From the NCBI GenBank assembly GCA_005887855.1, contig VBQB01000129.1, positions 1 to 10,037 of the forward strand: a stretch of DNA of 10,037 nucleotides, given 5' to 3'. Below are positions 1-7,402 of this stretch, piece by piece. Source of the stretch: Verrucomicrobiota bacterium (GTDB taxonomy: Bacteria; Verrucomicrobiota; Verrucomicrobiae; Chthoniobacterales; UBA10450). The notes beneath the pieces are model-generated. The model saw nothing but the letters and a program-made list of their open reading frames with translations. It ran no database searches and had not been told where the DNA came from. A program made the translations under genes and the position numbers. Positions within the stretch are counted from its first letter, which is position 1. The number at the start of each line of letters is the position of its first letter.

Positions 1-1759
1 CGGGCGCAAGCGAGCGGAGCCCCACCGGGGTGACCAATCTGTTCTCCACTACATCGAGAACCGATTCCCAGCGGCCCTGATCGAGCACTGGGTGATCGAG
101 CGAAATTGCGAAGAGCTGGTTCGGTCGGCAGGAAATATCATCTGTCCCGTTTTGCCCGTCGCAGTCGACCACATCATAAAGATATCCACCCTCGGCGTAC
201 CAGAAGCGTTCGTTAAATGAACTGCGCGCTCGCTCCGCTTGTTCTTCATAACGTAGCGGAGAGGCTGCCTCTCCGCTTTGCCGGAGCCAATGCGCAAGCA
301 GGCGAAGGGCGTTATACCAAAGTGCATTGATCTCGACCGCTTTACCGCGCCGCGGTGTGACAACCCAATCTTCCATTTTCGCATCCATCCAGGTGAGCGC
401 GTAACCGTTCTCACCTTGTGCAAGCAGACCGTCGTTTGGATCAACGTGAATATTAAACTTCGTTCCACGCAGGTGGTGCTCGACGATGTCAATCAGGATT
501 GGGAACAGAAGTTTAAGCGTAATGCGATCGTCTGTTTGCTCGAAATAACGATTGAACGCGTGGAAGAACCAGAGCGTCGCGTCGGCGGTATTATATCTCC
601 CTTCTTTCTCCTCATCAGGAAACATGTTTGGAATCAAACCGTCCCAGACGTAATGCGCGAACGTCCGAAGAATGTAACCAGCCTCAAGGCAGCGGCCCGT
701 AGTTAGGGTGAGACCTTCGAGGCCGATCATCGTATCGCGGCCCCAATCCGTGAACCAATGGTAGCCGGCGATGATAGTTCGCACTTCATCACCGGCGGCG
801 TGCGCTCGAGCTGCTTCTTCAAATCGCCCCGCCGGCGTGATCACGAATTGATCGGCGGCAAAAACCAATTCGGCGGCGACACCATTTTGCGCTTCTGGCT
901 TAGCCTCCACGATAAGACGCGCCCGGCGTTCCCGCTCAGCCGAGAGAACATTTGCGGGACTCAACACGTCGATAATGTCCCACGGTTCAGTCGAGCCAAT
1001 CAATGTCGCCGTGCTCTGCTCGCGAAGATCGACTCGAAAAAATCCTGGGCTCCAGAGCTGGCCTTCGTGTGCGTAACCGCGCTGTTGCTCGTTGCGATAG
1101 ATGACTTGATGAATCTGTGCCGGCGCGATGGTAAAAGTGGAACCGCGACCGCAGATTCGCATCCGAAGCGGCGGTAACTTTCGGCGTGCCGCGGCAATTT
1201 CGTAACGATCATCGACGGCAGTGAGTTTGTAAGGCGCGGCCAATCCCGTATCCACCGATGACTCATGATGTCGAAAATGAAAGGCAGGTCGCAGTTCGAA
1301 TCGGGGCGGCGCTTTTCCTGCAATCACTTGGTAGCTTATGTGCACCGTGTTTTGTAAATGGGGAAGCAGAACGCGTTTTTCGAGTACGAGATTACGGACG
1401 TGGTAGATCCAGACCGGGAGGCCGTCCTCGAGGCGGAATTCGCGCAGAAAGTCTGCGCTCTGCAAATCAAGCTGTCCGCCGGCGCGTTCTTCCGCGCCCA
1501 AAGAAACGACGTCATCGTCGGTGAAGTGTAGAAATTCCGAAACATGGCTCCACATGACCATGCGCCCGAGCGGTGCAGGCAAAGCGGCGATGAGCAATCC
1601 ATGATAACGCCGCGTAATCGCTCCCGAGATGGTTCCGGACGCGTAGCCACCTAATCCGTTTGCGACCAGCCACTCGCGGTTGAGCAAAATCTCGCGCGAC
1701 ATTTTTGCCCCATCCCACGGCATTGTGCGCACAACGGTTGGCTTGTGTGTGCTGTCCAT
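1..1759 (-). CDS. Glycogen debranching enzyme (amylo-alpha-1,6-glucosidase type), 3' end cut by window edge
   Basis: The minus-strand frame from ATG at 1759 is open to base 1, giving about 586 residues with no stop, so the C-terminus lies outside the window. The N-terminus has the debranching-enzyme N-domain pattern (EWLVANGLGGYASGT, then TRRYHGLL). The (alpha/alpha)6-barrel follows, with WFTDWGRDTMIGLEGLTL starting at about residue 335, YNTADATLWFFHAF, TWMDAKMEDWVVTPRRGK from about residue 456, and EINALWYNAL. These are hallmark blocks of the GDE C-terminal/GH133 family, which hydrolyses alpha-1,6 branch points of glycogen in the cytoplasm. The order of blocks and the spacing look intact. 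ATG codons at 1723 and 1702 are alternative starts, and no good Shine-Dalgarno site decides between them. It lies 18 bases after treZ on the same strand, so co-transcription is likely. The family call is firm; the exact specificity (glucosidase only, or with transferase activity) cannot be read from the sequence. Confidence 0.93.
   Translation of the reverse strand, partial: MDSTHKPTVVRTMPWDGAKMSREILLNREWLVANGLGGYASGTISGAITRRYHGLLIAALPAPLGRMVMWSHVSEFLHFTDDDVVSLGAEERAGGQLDLQSADFLREFRLEDGLPVWIYHVRNLVLEKRVLLPHLQNTVHISYQVIAGKAPPRFELRPAFHFRHHESSVDTGLAAPYKLTAVDDRYEIAAARRKLPPLRMRICGRGSTFTIAPAQIHQVIYRNEQQRGYAHEGQLWSPGFFRVDLREQSTATLIGSTEPWDIIDVLSPANVLSAERERRARLIVEAKPEAQNGVAAELVFAADQFVITPAGRFEEAARAHAAGDEVRTIIAGYHWFTDWGRDTMIGLEGLTLTTGRCLEAGYILRTFAHYVWDGLIPNMFPDEEKEGRYNTADATLWFFHAFNRYFEQTDDRITLKLLFPILIDIVEHHLRGTKFNIHVDPNDGLLAQGENGYALTWMDAKMEDWVVTPRRGKAVEINALWYNALRLLAHWLRQSGEAASPLRYEEQAERARSSFNERFWYAEGGYLYDVVDCDGQNGTDDISCRPNQLFAISLDHPVLDQGRWESVLDVVENRLVTPVGLRSLAP
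255..277. repeat. Perfect 10-bp inverted repeat within the debranching gene
   Basis: The left arm agcggagagg (255-264) and right arm cctctccgct (268-277) are exact reverse complements around a 3-base loop, ctg. The element lies in the debranching-enzyme frame, where it encodes the stretch SGEAASPL between the conserved NALWYNALRLL block and the later SSFNERFW block. That is a variable helix/loop segment of the family. The reading frame is kept. It could be a dispersed palindromic element tolerated in frame or a chance hairpin. Seen once in this window. Confidence 0.55.
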
Positions 1760-1777
1760 GATCTGACGAAGACGGGC

Positions 1778-3766
1778 TTAGAAGCGGCGTCGTTTTGGTT
1801 TCCGGCGCGGAGCTTTTTCCCGCACGAGACGCAACGCGACGGCCGCCTCAGCAGGCAGAAGCCATCGCTCTTGCGTCACAACCGGGACGGCGCCCGGCCC
1901 GCCGTAGCGGGAAGATTCACTTGTCCAAAGCGTCTCCCATTCAAAGCCAAGTGGAGGCGCGAGCAAGGGCTCTGGCGCGGAGTTCAGGAATAGCCGTCTT
2001 CCGAGATTTATGACGAGCAACCGATCATCCGCATTATCTGCAAAATATCGAAGGACAAAGCTAGCTGGTCCCAGCACGGCGCCATCGATCCCCCCGGGGT
2101 TTTGCTCGCGAAAACGCGAATCTTCACGGCGAAGCCTCAAAAGATCGACATGCAAATCGTAAAGTTTCCTGTTTTGTTTCCGCTCCGAAAAATCAAGCTT
2201 GCAGTGGGCAAATACCGCCGGATCGGAGGGAACCGAAAGTTGTTTCTGTGCTTCTTCGGCAGCCTGTGACGGAAATTGCGAGAGGAAACTGAAACGTCCT
2301 TTCCGGATCGCCTCGCGCATATCACTGTCTCCCACGTCCGTGAAAAAGACGAAGGATTTGGATGTACCAAACTCCTGCCCTTGAAAGAGCAACGGTGTCC
2401 ATGGTCCAAGCAAGAGCAGGGCGGTCATGGCACGATAACGTCCAGGCGAAGCCTCGCAACGCAACCGTTGGCCCCGCGGGGCATTAGAGACATGATCGTG
2501 ATTTTCGAGGAACGCGACAAAAGTCTCCGGCGGCAGCCCAAATGTTGGCGTACCACGTTGCGATTCCTGCCAGGAATAGGGTTGGCCCTGGTAAAGATAG
2601 CCATACTTCGCCGCAGAGATGAACTCCTGCGGCGCACCGTGATAATCGGTGTAATACGCTTCGTTTCGTCCGGTCAAGGCAACGTAGGCGCTGTGGTGAA
2701 AGTCGTCATTCCACAACCCATCGAGATCGTCGCCGCCTTCGCTACACGGTCGCACCATTTTGGCCTCCTGGGGCTCGTTCTCAGCGATCAGAATAATTGA
2801 GCGCGAACCAGCGGCCTTCCGTGCGGCGCCTCCCACTGCACCAATGATGTATTCGTCGGATGCGTCATGCACATCTTGTGTTGCGTCGAAGCGGAAACCG
2901 TCAAAATGAAATTCCGCGATCCAGTAGCGTCCATTGGTAACGAAAAACTCGCGGACCGGACCCGAGTTCGGCCCATCAAAGTTAATCGATTCGCCCCAGT
3001 CGTTTTCGTATTGAGCGGTGAAATAATGATCAGAAAAGATGCGAACATAATTTCCGTCAGGGCCAAAGTGATTGTAAACAACGTCGAGGATTACACCCAG
3101 GCCTAACGAGTGCGCGCGATTGACGAAGGCGCGCAAATCGTCTGGCGTACCATACAAATGTGATGGCGCGAAAAGATCGACGCCGTCGTAACCCCAACCA
3201 AAATGTCCCGGAAAATCAGCGATCGGCATCATCTCAATCACGCTGACTCCGATGCGGGCCAGCTCTGCCAATTGCTCCGTTGCGGCCCGCCAGGTGCCTT
3301 CACGCGTAAACGTGCCGATGTGCATTTCGTAAATCACCTGGCCTTTCATTTTCACGCCCGGCCATGCTCCATCCGTCCATTGAAAGTTTTTTGGATCGAC
3401 AACGCACGATGAGCCGTGCGGCCCGTCTGGTTGAAATCGTGATGCAGGATCGGGATGAAAGTGCTCAGCGTTGTTTACGCGAAATCGATAGCAAGCGCCC
3501 GCGCGCGCTTCGGGGGCCGAACCGGAAAAGTATCCGCCTTCCTCAGCGTGCAGCGGATGAAACGTTCTCTTTGCGTTCTTGGCCGCGCTCTCTTCGAGAA
3601 CAACATCGACATGCTCGGCTTTTGGCGCCCAAACCCGAAAGTGTGTTTCGTCTGCGCCGATCAATTCCGCTCCGATAGGATAACGGCGTTTCGTCGATAA
3701 GGGCACGCCACTCGTTCTCTGATCAATTCTGGGCTGGCTGTGTATTTGAGTGACTTCGCTTTTCAT
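1778..3766 (-). CDS. treZ: Malto-oligosyltrehalose trehalohydrolase
   Basis: TreZ hydrolyses the alpha-1,4 bond next to the terminal trehalosyl unit of maltooligosyltrehalose and frees trehalose; it acts in the cytoplasm after TreY. From ATG 3766 the protein has 662 residues. An N-terminal E-set/CBM48-like domain (YPIGAELIGADETHFRVWAP) precedes a GH13 catalytic barrel. The four GH13 regions are readable: DVVYNH with D228; GFRFDAT with the nucleophile D294; LIAENEP with the acid/base E329; and ENHDHVSNAPRGQRL with D424. The NAPRGQRL segment after NHD fits the GH13_10 TreZ subgroup. The frame stays open upstream to a GTG at 3883 (701 residues), with an ATG at 3787, but the extra residues resemble no TreZ and the family is usually about 560-630 residues long, so 3766 is preferred with low certainty on the start. 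The C-terminus ends in a very basic tail, APRRKPKRRRF. The debranching gene follows after 18 bases. Confidence 0.94.
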   Translation of the reverse strand: MKSEVTQIHSQPRIDQRTSGVPLSTKRRYPIGAELIGADETHFRVWAPKAEHVDVVLEESAAKNAKRTFHPLHAEEGGYFSGSAPEARAGACYRFRVNNAEHFHPDPASRFQPDGPHGSSCVVDPKNFQWTDGAWPGVKMKGQVIYEMHIGTFTREGTWRAATEQLAELARIGVSVIEMMPIADFPGHFGWGYDGVDLFAPSHLYGTPDDLRAFVNRAHSLGLGVILDVVYNHFGPDGNYVRIFSDHYFTAQYENDWGESINFDGPNSGPVREFFVTNGRYWIAEFHFDGFRFDATQDVHDASDEYIIGAVGGAARKAAGSRSIILIAENEPQEAKMVRPCSEGGDDLDGLWNDDFHHSAYVALTGRNEAYYTDYHGAPQEFISAAKYGYLYQGQPYSWQESQRGTPTFGLPPETFVAFLENHDHVSNAPRGQRLRCEASPGRYRAMTALLLLGPWTPLLFQGQEFGTSKSFVFFTDVGDSDMREAIRKGRFSFLSQFPSQAAEEAQKQLSVPSDPAVFAHCKLDFSERKQNRKLYDLHVDLLRLRREDSRFREQNPGGIDGAVLGPASFVLRYFADNADDRLLVINLGRRLFLNSAPEPLLAPPLGFEWETLWTSESSRYGGPGAVPVVTQERWLLPAEAAVALRLVREKAPRRKPKRRRF

Positions 3767-4059
3767 CTCACGATCGACAACAAACATGCGGAGACATCCG
3801 AAGTAAATAGCACGCACGCTGTAACCGGGTCCAGGATCCCGGCCGCAGCAGCGCCGAACCCTGTCACCGGAATTTTTCACCACGTCCTTCCATCGCTTTC
3901 TGCGATAAACGAACAGACGGAAACGTTATTTTGGAACCGATTGATTGGATCCTTGGGCCGGCGAGCCGTTGGGGTGCCGATGAGATGGATGTGTGACAGT
4001 CCACAGGGCGGTGGCCACAACGTTCTTGATTCTCCGCTGGGACTTGTTGAAATCGCGCT
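3767..4059. other. Divergent intergenic region between treZ and the membrane-protein gene
   Basis: This 293-base stretch must carry the promoter of treZ (leftward) and probably that of the membrane protein (rightward). I find no convincing sigma70-type -35/-10 pair and no riboswitch-like structure in either direction. A small hairpin, atcgc/gcgat around 5 bases (3892-3906), is too weak to interpret. If treZ really starts at the GTG at 3883, the region shrinks to 176 bases. The open frames crossing it on both strands show no family resemblance and are treated as noncoding. Confidence 0.4.
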
Positions 4060-4992
4060 ATGAACGGAGGCAACCCGAAGATCGAAATCTTCAAGCCATT
4101 CGGCGAAGCATTCGAACTAACGAAAAAGATTCTTTTTCAGCCGTTCGACTTGAGTAAGTGGCTAATTATCGGGTTCGCCGCGTTTTTGGCGGGACATTTT
4201 GCCGGGGTTGGCTTCAATTTCCCGTCATCGTTTGGAAGCTTTCAACCGCATCGAGCGAATCCAAATCTAAGTCTTCCTGATTTGGAGCACTGGAAGCCGT
4301 GGCTGCAGGTAGCGATAGCTTTCTTCGGGCTGCTTATTTTTGCTTTCATCATCTTGATCACGTGGGTGAAGGCGCGTGGCACTTTTATTTTTACAGACTG
4401 CATCGTCCGGAACCGCGCAGCAATCGTCGAACCGTGGCATGAATATCGCAAGGAAGGGAACAGTTACTTTTTGTTTTTGTTGGCGATTCTGTTGGGGGCA
4501 GTGGTGCTTGCCGCGATAATGGTTGCGATTTTCATAGCGCTGGGTTGGCTTCGGCATGGAGCGGGCGAAACAAATGCAATCACTTCTATCGCTTTACTGG
4601 TTTTTCTTTTTCTCTTTTGGTTTTCGATCGCTATTTTTATTGCTCTTGTTAGCTACTTTACGGCGCCGGTGATGTACCGTCGGCGGTGTCGCGCTACGGA
4701 GGCATTTCGTGATGTGACGCGGTTAATTGCACGGAATCTCGTGCCGTTCCTCTTGTTTTGCTTGTTTTCGATTGTCTTATTTTTAGCGGCGCTAATGATC
4801 GGGGGAATCGTGAGTTGCGCGACGTGCTGTCTGGCTGCGCTTCCTTATGTCGGAACAGTGATTTTGTTGCCACTATTTCTGTGTCTGCGCGCGTTTGGGT
4901 TGCTTTTTTTGCGCCAGTTCGGTGCGGATTACGATGTCTGGGCAGGACTCTCGCAGCCTGCGCCTCCGTTGCCGCCATCGCTCCCGAGTTGA
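4060..4992 (+). CDS. Polytopic inner-membrane protein of unknown function
   Basis: This 310-residue protein has about six hydrophobic membrane segments, roughly residues 33-50, 81-102, 136-162, 175-203, 227-250 and 258-283. A short cytoplasmic-looking N-terminus comes first (IFKPFGEAFELTKKILFQPF, then a KWLIIGF segment). A hydrophilic loop at about 52-78 lies between the first two helices, and a basic patch YRRRCRATEAFRD at about 206-218 is likely cytoplasmic. The opening pattern (PFGEAF....LFQPFDLSKWL.IGF.A) is shared by a group of uncharacterised bacterial membrane proteins (DUF7544/DUF4013-like by memory), but I cannot assign a family firmly. Cys253, Cys256 and Cys257 cluster in the fifth-sixth helix region, and the tail is proline-rich (QPAPPLPPSLPS). 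The ATG at 4060 has no clear Shine-Dalgarno site. The gene ends 7 bases from the stop of the convergent PHP-glycosyltransferase gene. No enzymatic motif is visible. Confidence 0.85.
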   Translation: MNGGNPKIEIFKPFGEAFELTKKILFQPFDLSKWLIIGFAAFLAGHFAGVGFNFPSSFGSFQPHRANPNLSLPDLEHWKPWLQVAIAFFGLLIFAFIILITWVKARGTFIFTDCIVRNRAAIVEPWHEYRKEGNSYFLFLLAILLGAVVLAAIMVAIFIALGWLRHGAGETNAITSIALLVFLFLFWFSIAIFIALVSYFTAPVMYRRRCRATEAFRDVTRLIARNLVPFLLFCLFSIVLFLAALMIGGIVSCATCCLAALPYVGTVILLPLFLCLRAFGLLFLRQFGADYDVWAGLSQPAPPLPPSLPS

Positions 4993-4999
4993 TCGGAAA

Positions 5000-7402
5000 C
5001 TACACTTCTGTCATTGCCCAGAACTTGCGAAAAGCGTTGGGCCAACTGCGGTCGACGACACTTTTTCGAGCAGCGTTGCCCATGCGCGTTCGCAGCGAAG
5101 GATCGATAGCCAGTTCCCGGATGGCACGCGTGAAATCATCGACATCGTGCGACTTGGTAATAAGGCCGTTGGTTTTGTCTTCTACCAACTCTTTGGGTCC
5201 ACCGGAATCAGAAACAACGACTGGCACGCCGGAAGCCTGCGCTTCGATGATGACGTTGCCGAAAGTGTCAGTGGTGCTTGGAAACGTGAAGACATCAGCC
5301 GACGCATAAGCAGTGGCAAGTTCAACGCCAGTAAGATAGCCGGTGAAAACTGCGTCGGGCAAAGTTTCAGAGAGCGTCTGAGAATAAGGCCCGTGGCCGA
5401 CGACAAAAAGCTGCACGGGAAGACCTTCATCGCGCAATTTCCGGTAAGCATTCGCCAGCACATCGAGATCTTTTTCTCGGGATATTCGGCCTACATAGAG
5501 CAAGCGTACCTGGCCGTTACTCTCGCCAAATTTCTCCCAAAACGCGGGCTGGCGTCGCGCCGGTGTGAACAGATCAGTATCGAGGCCGCGCGGGAAAATT
5601 CTTAATTTCCCTGGATCGAAGCCGCGATCCATCCAGCTTTGGCGATATTCTTCGGAGTTGACGAATACGGTATCGAGCTGGCCGTAGAACCAGTGCATGT
5701 AGTGCCAGGTAGCACTCTCCAAAAAACTGTCCTCTGTGAGGATGCGAATATATTGCGGGAAGTCGGTGTGATAGATGCCGCTTGTTTGGAGGTTAAGCAT
5801 TTTAGCGGCAAGCAGCGCCGTCAGGCCGATCGGTCCGGGCGTACTAATGATGATCTCGGTGAATTTTTCACGCTGGATGTAATCGAGGATCTGAAGAATC
5901 GGTGGGAAACTCAATTTTTGTAGCTCGTACTCGGGCAGTTCAAACTCACCGATTGGCGGAAAGTTTTTGATTGGAATATCACAAATGTTCAGCTCGCTTC
6001 GAGAGGTTACGACGATCAATTCCTTTCCGGCTGCCGCGCCGGCCGCAGTCATTTTGCGGATTGTGGTAGCAACGCCATTGACGTCCTCGAGCGTGTCGGT
6101 GAACCAGGCGCGTTTGCGATTCTGTAACGCGACCGGAATTTCCCCGGTCAACTCGCGAAAGACTTTTCGCAGCCATGGGCGAGAAGGGGCCTGGCTGTGA
6201 AAACCGTAGAGGTACGGCGTGAGCATCACCAAGATTGGTGCGATCGCGCTCAGCGCTTGCATGCTCTCGACCATGTTCCCCGCGCTGATTTGCTGGACGA
6301 ATTTTTGGAAAAAACGAAAGGCGAGTTGTTCTGCGACCAAATTTGCCATCAGAAAAGTGCGCCGCTCCGGCTCGGGGACGGCGCTGATCTCCTCGTTGAG
6401 TTTCGCCTTTACTTCTGGCTGCCCGAAATAGCTTGAGAGCTCCTTCCAGAGCGATCTGTTGGCCGGTTTCGCGAGTTCGAAGATTTTTCCCGATAAAATT
6501 CCCTGCGCGATGAAAGCTGCTTTTTCCTTGAGGGTAAACTCCGTTGGATCCCGGCCTTCCATGAAACGCGAAAACATTTGCTCGATCAGCGGAGCGCTGG
6601 GTCCAAGTTTTTCGTGGAAGCGGCCTTGGATGAAGCGGCCAACTGTATTGTAAAAACCATGCGACAAGGCGAGGGGAGTCCCACCCTGGCCTTGCGCCGA
6701 GCAGTTGCCGTTGCGGATGTGCGCGAGAAATTTTGCCGCTGACTCTACGGGCGGCGTTTCGGTATAGGCGGAAGAGAGAAATTGTCCGCCATGATCATCT
6801 GAGCCGGCGATCAAAATCTTTTTCCATGGCTCCGCGTGCGTGGGCGCGAGATTATGGCGATTGGATAGCATATCGATCTTCTCCGGCGTGAGTCCGCCGA
6901 AAAAAGTTTGCGCCAGATCGCTCAGAAGCGCGTCGCGCAGACCGTTGATTCCCTCAAAATGTTTGAAAAGAAGAATCAGCCGCTCGAGGTGGGAGGCTTC
7001 CAGTTTGCCGTTAATACTATAAAGGGTGTGTGCTACAGCGTGAGCGATTTGTGCCGTTTGCAGATAGCGCTGCAGCTCAAAAATATTATCGCGGACGCCT
7101 TCGATATCACGGTGTTGCTGTTCGGAAATTCCCCAGACAAGGATGTGTAACTTGCACGGATCCTGCGGAAAATAGGTGGTAATCTGTTCGCTAATAAACG
7201 CTTGAGGGAGATCTAAAATTTGGAGACAACCGTCAATCGTATCGTGGTCAGTCAGCGTGACGTAATCCATCCCAAGAGCCAGCAACTGTCGATACAACTC
7301 CTTGGGATCGGAGTAGCTATCGGGAAAATCAAACCGACGGAAAAGCCATTCCTCAGAGCGCGCGCTGTAGCGCGAGTGAATATGAAGATCGCACTTGCTC
7401 AT
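5000..7402 (-). CDS. PHP-domain phosphoesterase fused to GT4-family glycosyltransferase
   Basis: This 800-residue protein has two recognisable halves. The N-terminal PHP domain (about 1-250) shows metal-binding blocks DLHIHS (D5, H7, H9), TDHDT (D52-D54), LHILVWG (H86), HAVAH (H121, H125) and GSDDHGG (D202, D203, H204). A helical linker without a recognised motif spans about 250-425. The C-terminal GT-B fold (about 430-800) opens with TDTLEDVNGVATTIR. It carries STPGPIGLTALLAAK and YHTDFP in the acceptor half, and RGLDTDLFTPARR, YVGRISREKD (R639, K644), VVGHGP and PSTTDTFGNVIIEAQASG (D712, E720) in the nucleotide-sugar half. This matches GT4 enzymes of the MgtA/alpha-mannosyltransferase type, which transfer a sugar from a nucleotide donor to a lipid or glycan at the cytoplasmic face. 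The PHP half may hydrolyse a phosphorylated sugar or regulate the transferase; this is inference. The start ATG overlaps the upstream deacetylase stop as ATGA, which fixes it well. Donor and acceptor are unknown. Confidence 0.93.
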   Translation of the reverse strand: MSKCDLHIHSRYSARSEEWLFRRFDFPDSYSDPKELYRQLLALGMDYVTLTDHDTIDGCLQILDLPQAFISEQITTYFPQDPCKLHILVWGISEQQHRDIEGVRDNIFELQRYLQTAQIAHAVAHTLYSINGKLEASHLERLILLFKHFEGINGLRDALLSDLAQTFFGGLTPEKIDMLSNRHNLAPTHAEPWKKILIAGSDDHGGQFLSSAYTETPPVESAAKFLAHIRNGNCSAQGQGGTPLALSHGFYNTVGRFIQGRFHEKLGPSAPLIEQMFSRFMEGRDPTEFTLKEKAAFIAQGILSGKIFELAKPANRSLWKELSSYFGQPEVKAKLNEEISAVPEPERRTFLMANLVAEQLAFRFFQKFVQQISAGNMVESMQALSAIAPILVMLTPYLYGFHSQAPSRPWLRKVFRELTGEIPVALQNRKRAWFTDTLEDVNGVATTIRKMTAAGAAAGKELIVVTSRSELNICDIPIKNFPPIGEFELPEYELQKLSFPPILQILDYIQREKFTEIIISTPGPIGLTALLAAKMLNLQTSGIYHTDFPQYIRILTEDSFLESATWHYMHWFYGQLDTVFVNSEEYRQSWMDRGFDPGKLRIFPRGLDTDLFTPARRQPAFWEKFGESNGQVRLLYVGRISREKDLDVLANAYRKLRDEGLPVQLFVVGHGPYSQTLSETLPDAVFTGYLTGVELATAYASADVFTFPSTTDTFGNVIIEAQASGVPVVVSDSGGPKELVEDKTNGLITKSHDVDDFTRAIRELAIDPSLRTRMGNAARKSVVDRSWPNAFRKFWAMTEV

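Noticed and set aside
278..706. 142-codon open frame on the plus strand
   Set aside because: It lies wholly antisense to the debranching enzyme, whose conserved blocks cover the same bases; no family resemblance.
758..1177. 139-codon plus-strand open frame with a cysteine-containing end
   Set aside because: Antisense shadow of the debranching gene.
3767..3883. N-terminal extension of TreZ to the GTG at 3883
   Set aside because: The frame is open, but the added 39 residues resemble no TreZ N-terminus and make the protein longer than the family. It remains possible that an ATG at 3787 is used.
3892..3906. Small hairpin atcgc-tttct-gcgat upstream of treZ
   Set aside because: A 5-bp stem is expected by chance and no operator or terminator context supports it.
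3740..4063. Plus-strand open frame of 107 codons that overlaps the membrane-protein start by ATGA
   Set aside because: The overlap looks like coupling, but the first part is antisense to the treZ 5' end, the composition is not protein-like, and no family is recognised.
4970..5010. Bidirectional terminator between the convergent genes
   Set aside because: The stops are 7 bases apart and I find no GC-rich stem with a T run on either strand.
4758..5605. Two long plus-strand frames across the convergent gene ends
   Set aside because: They run through the end of the membrane-protein gene and antisense to the GT4 motifs; both are shadows.
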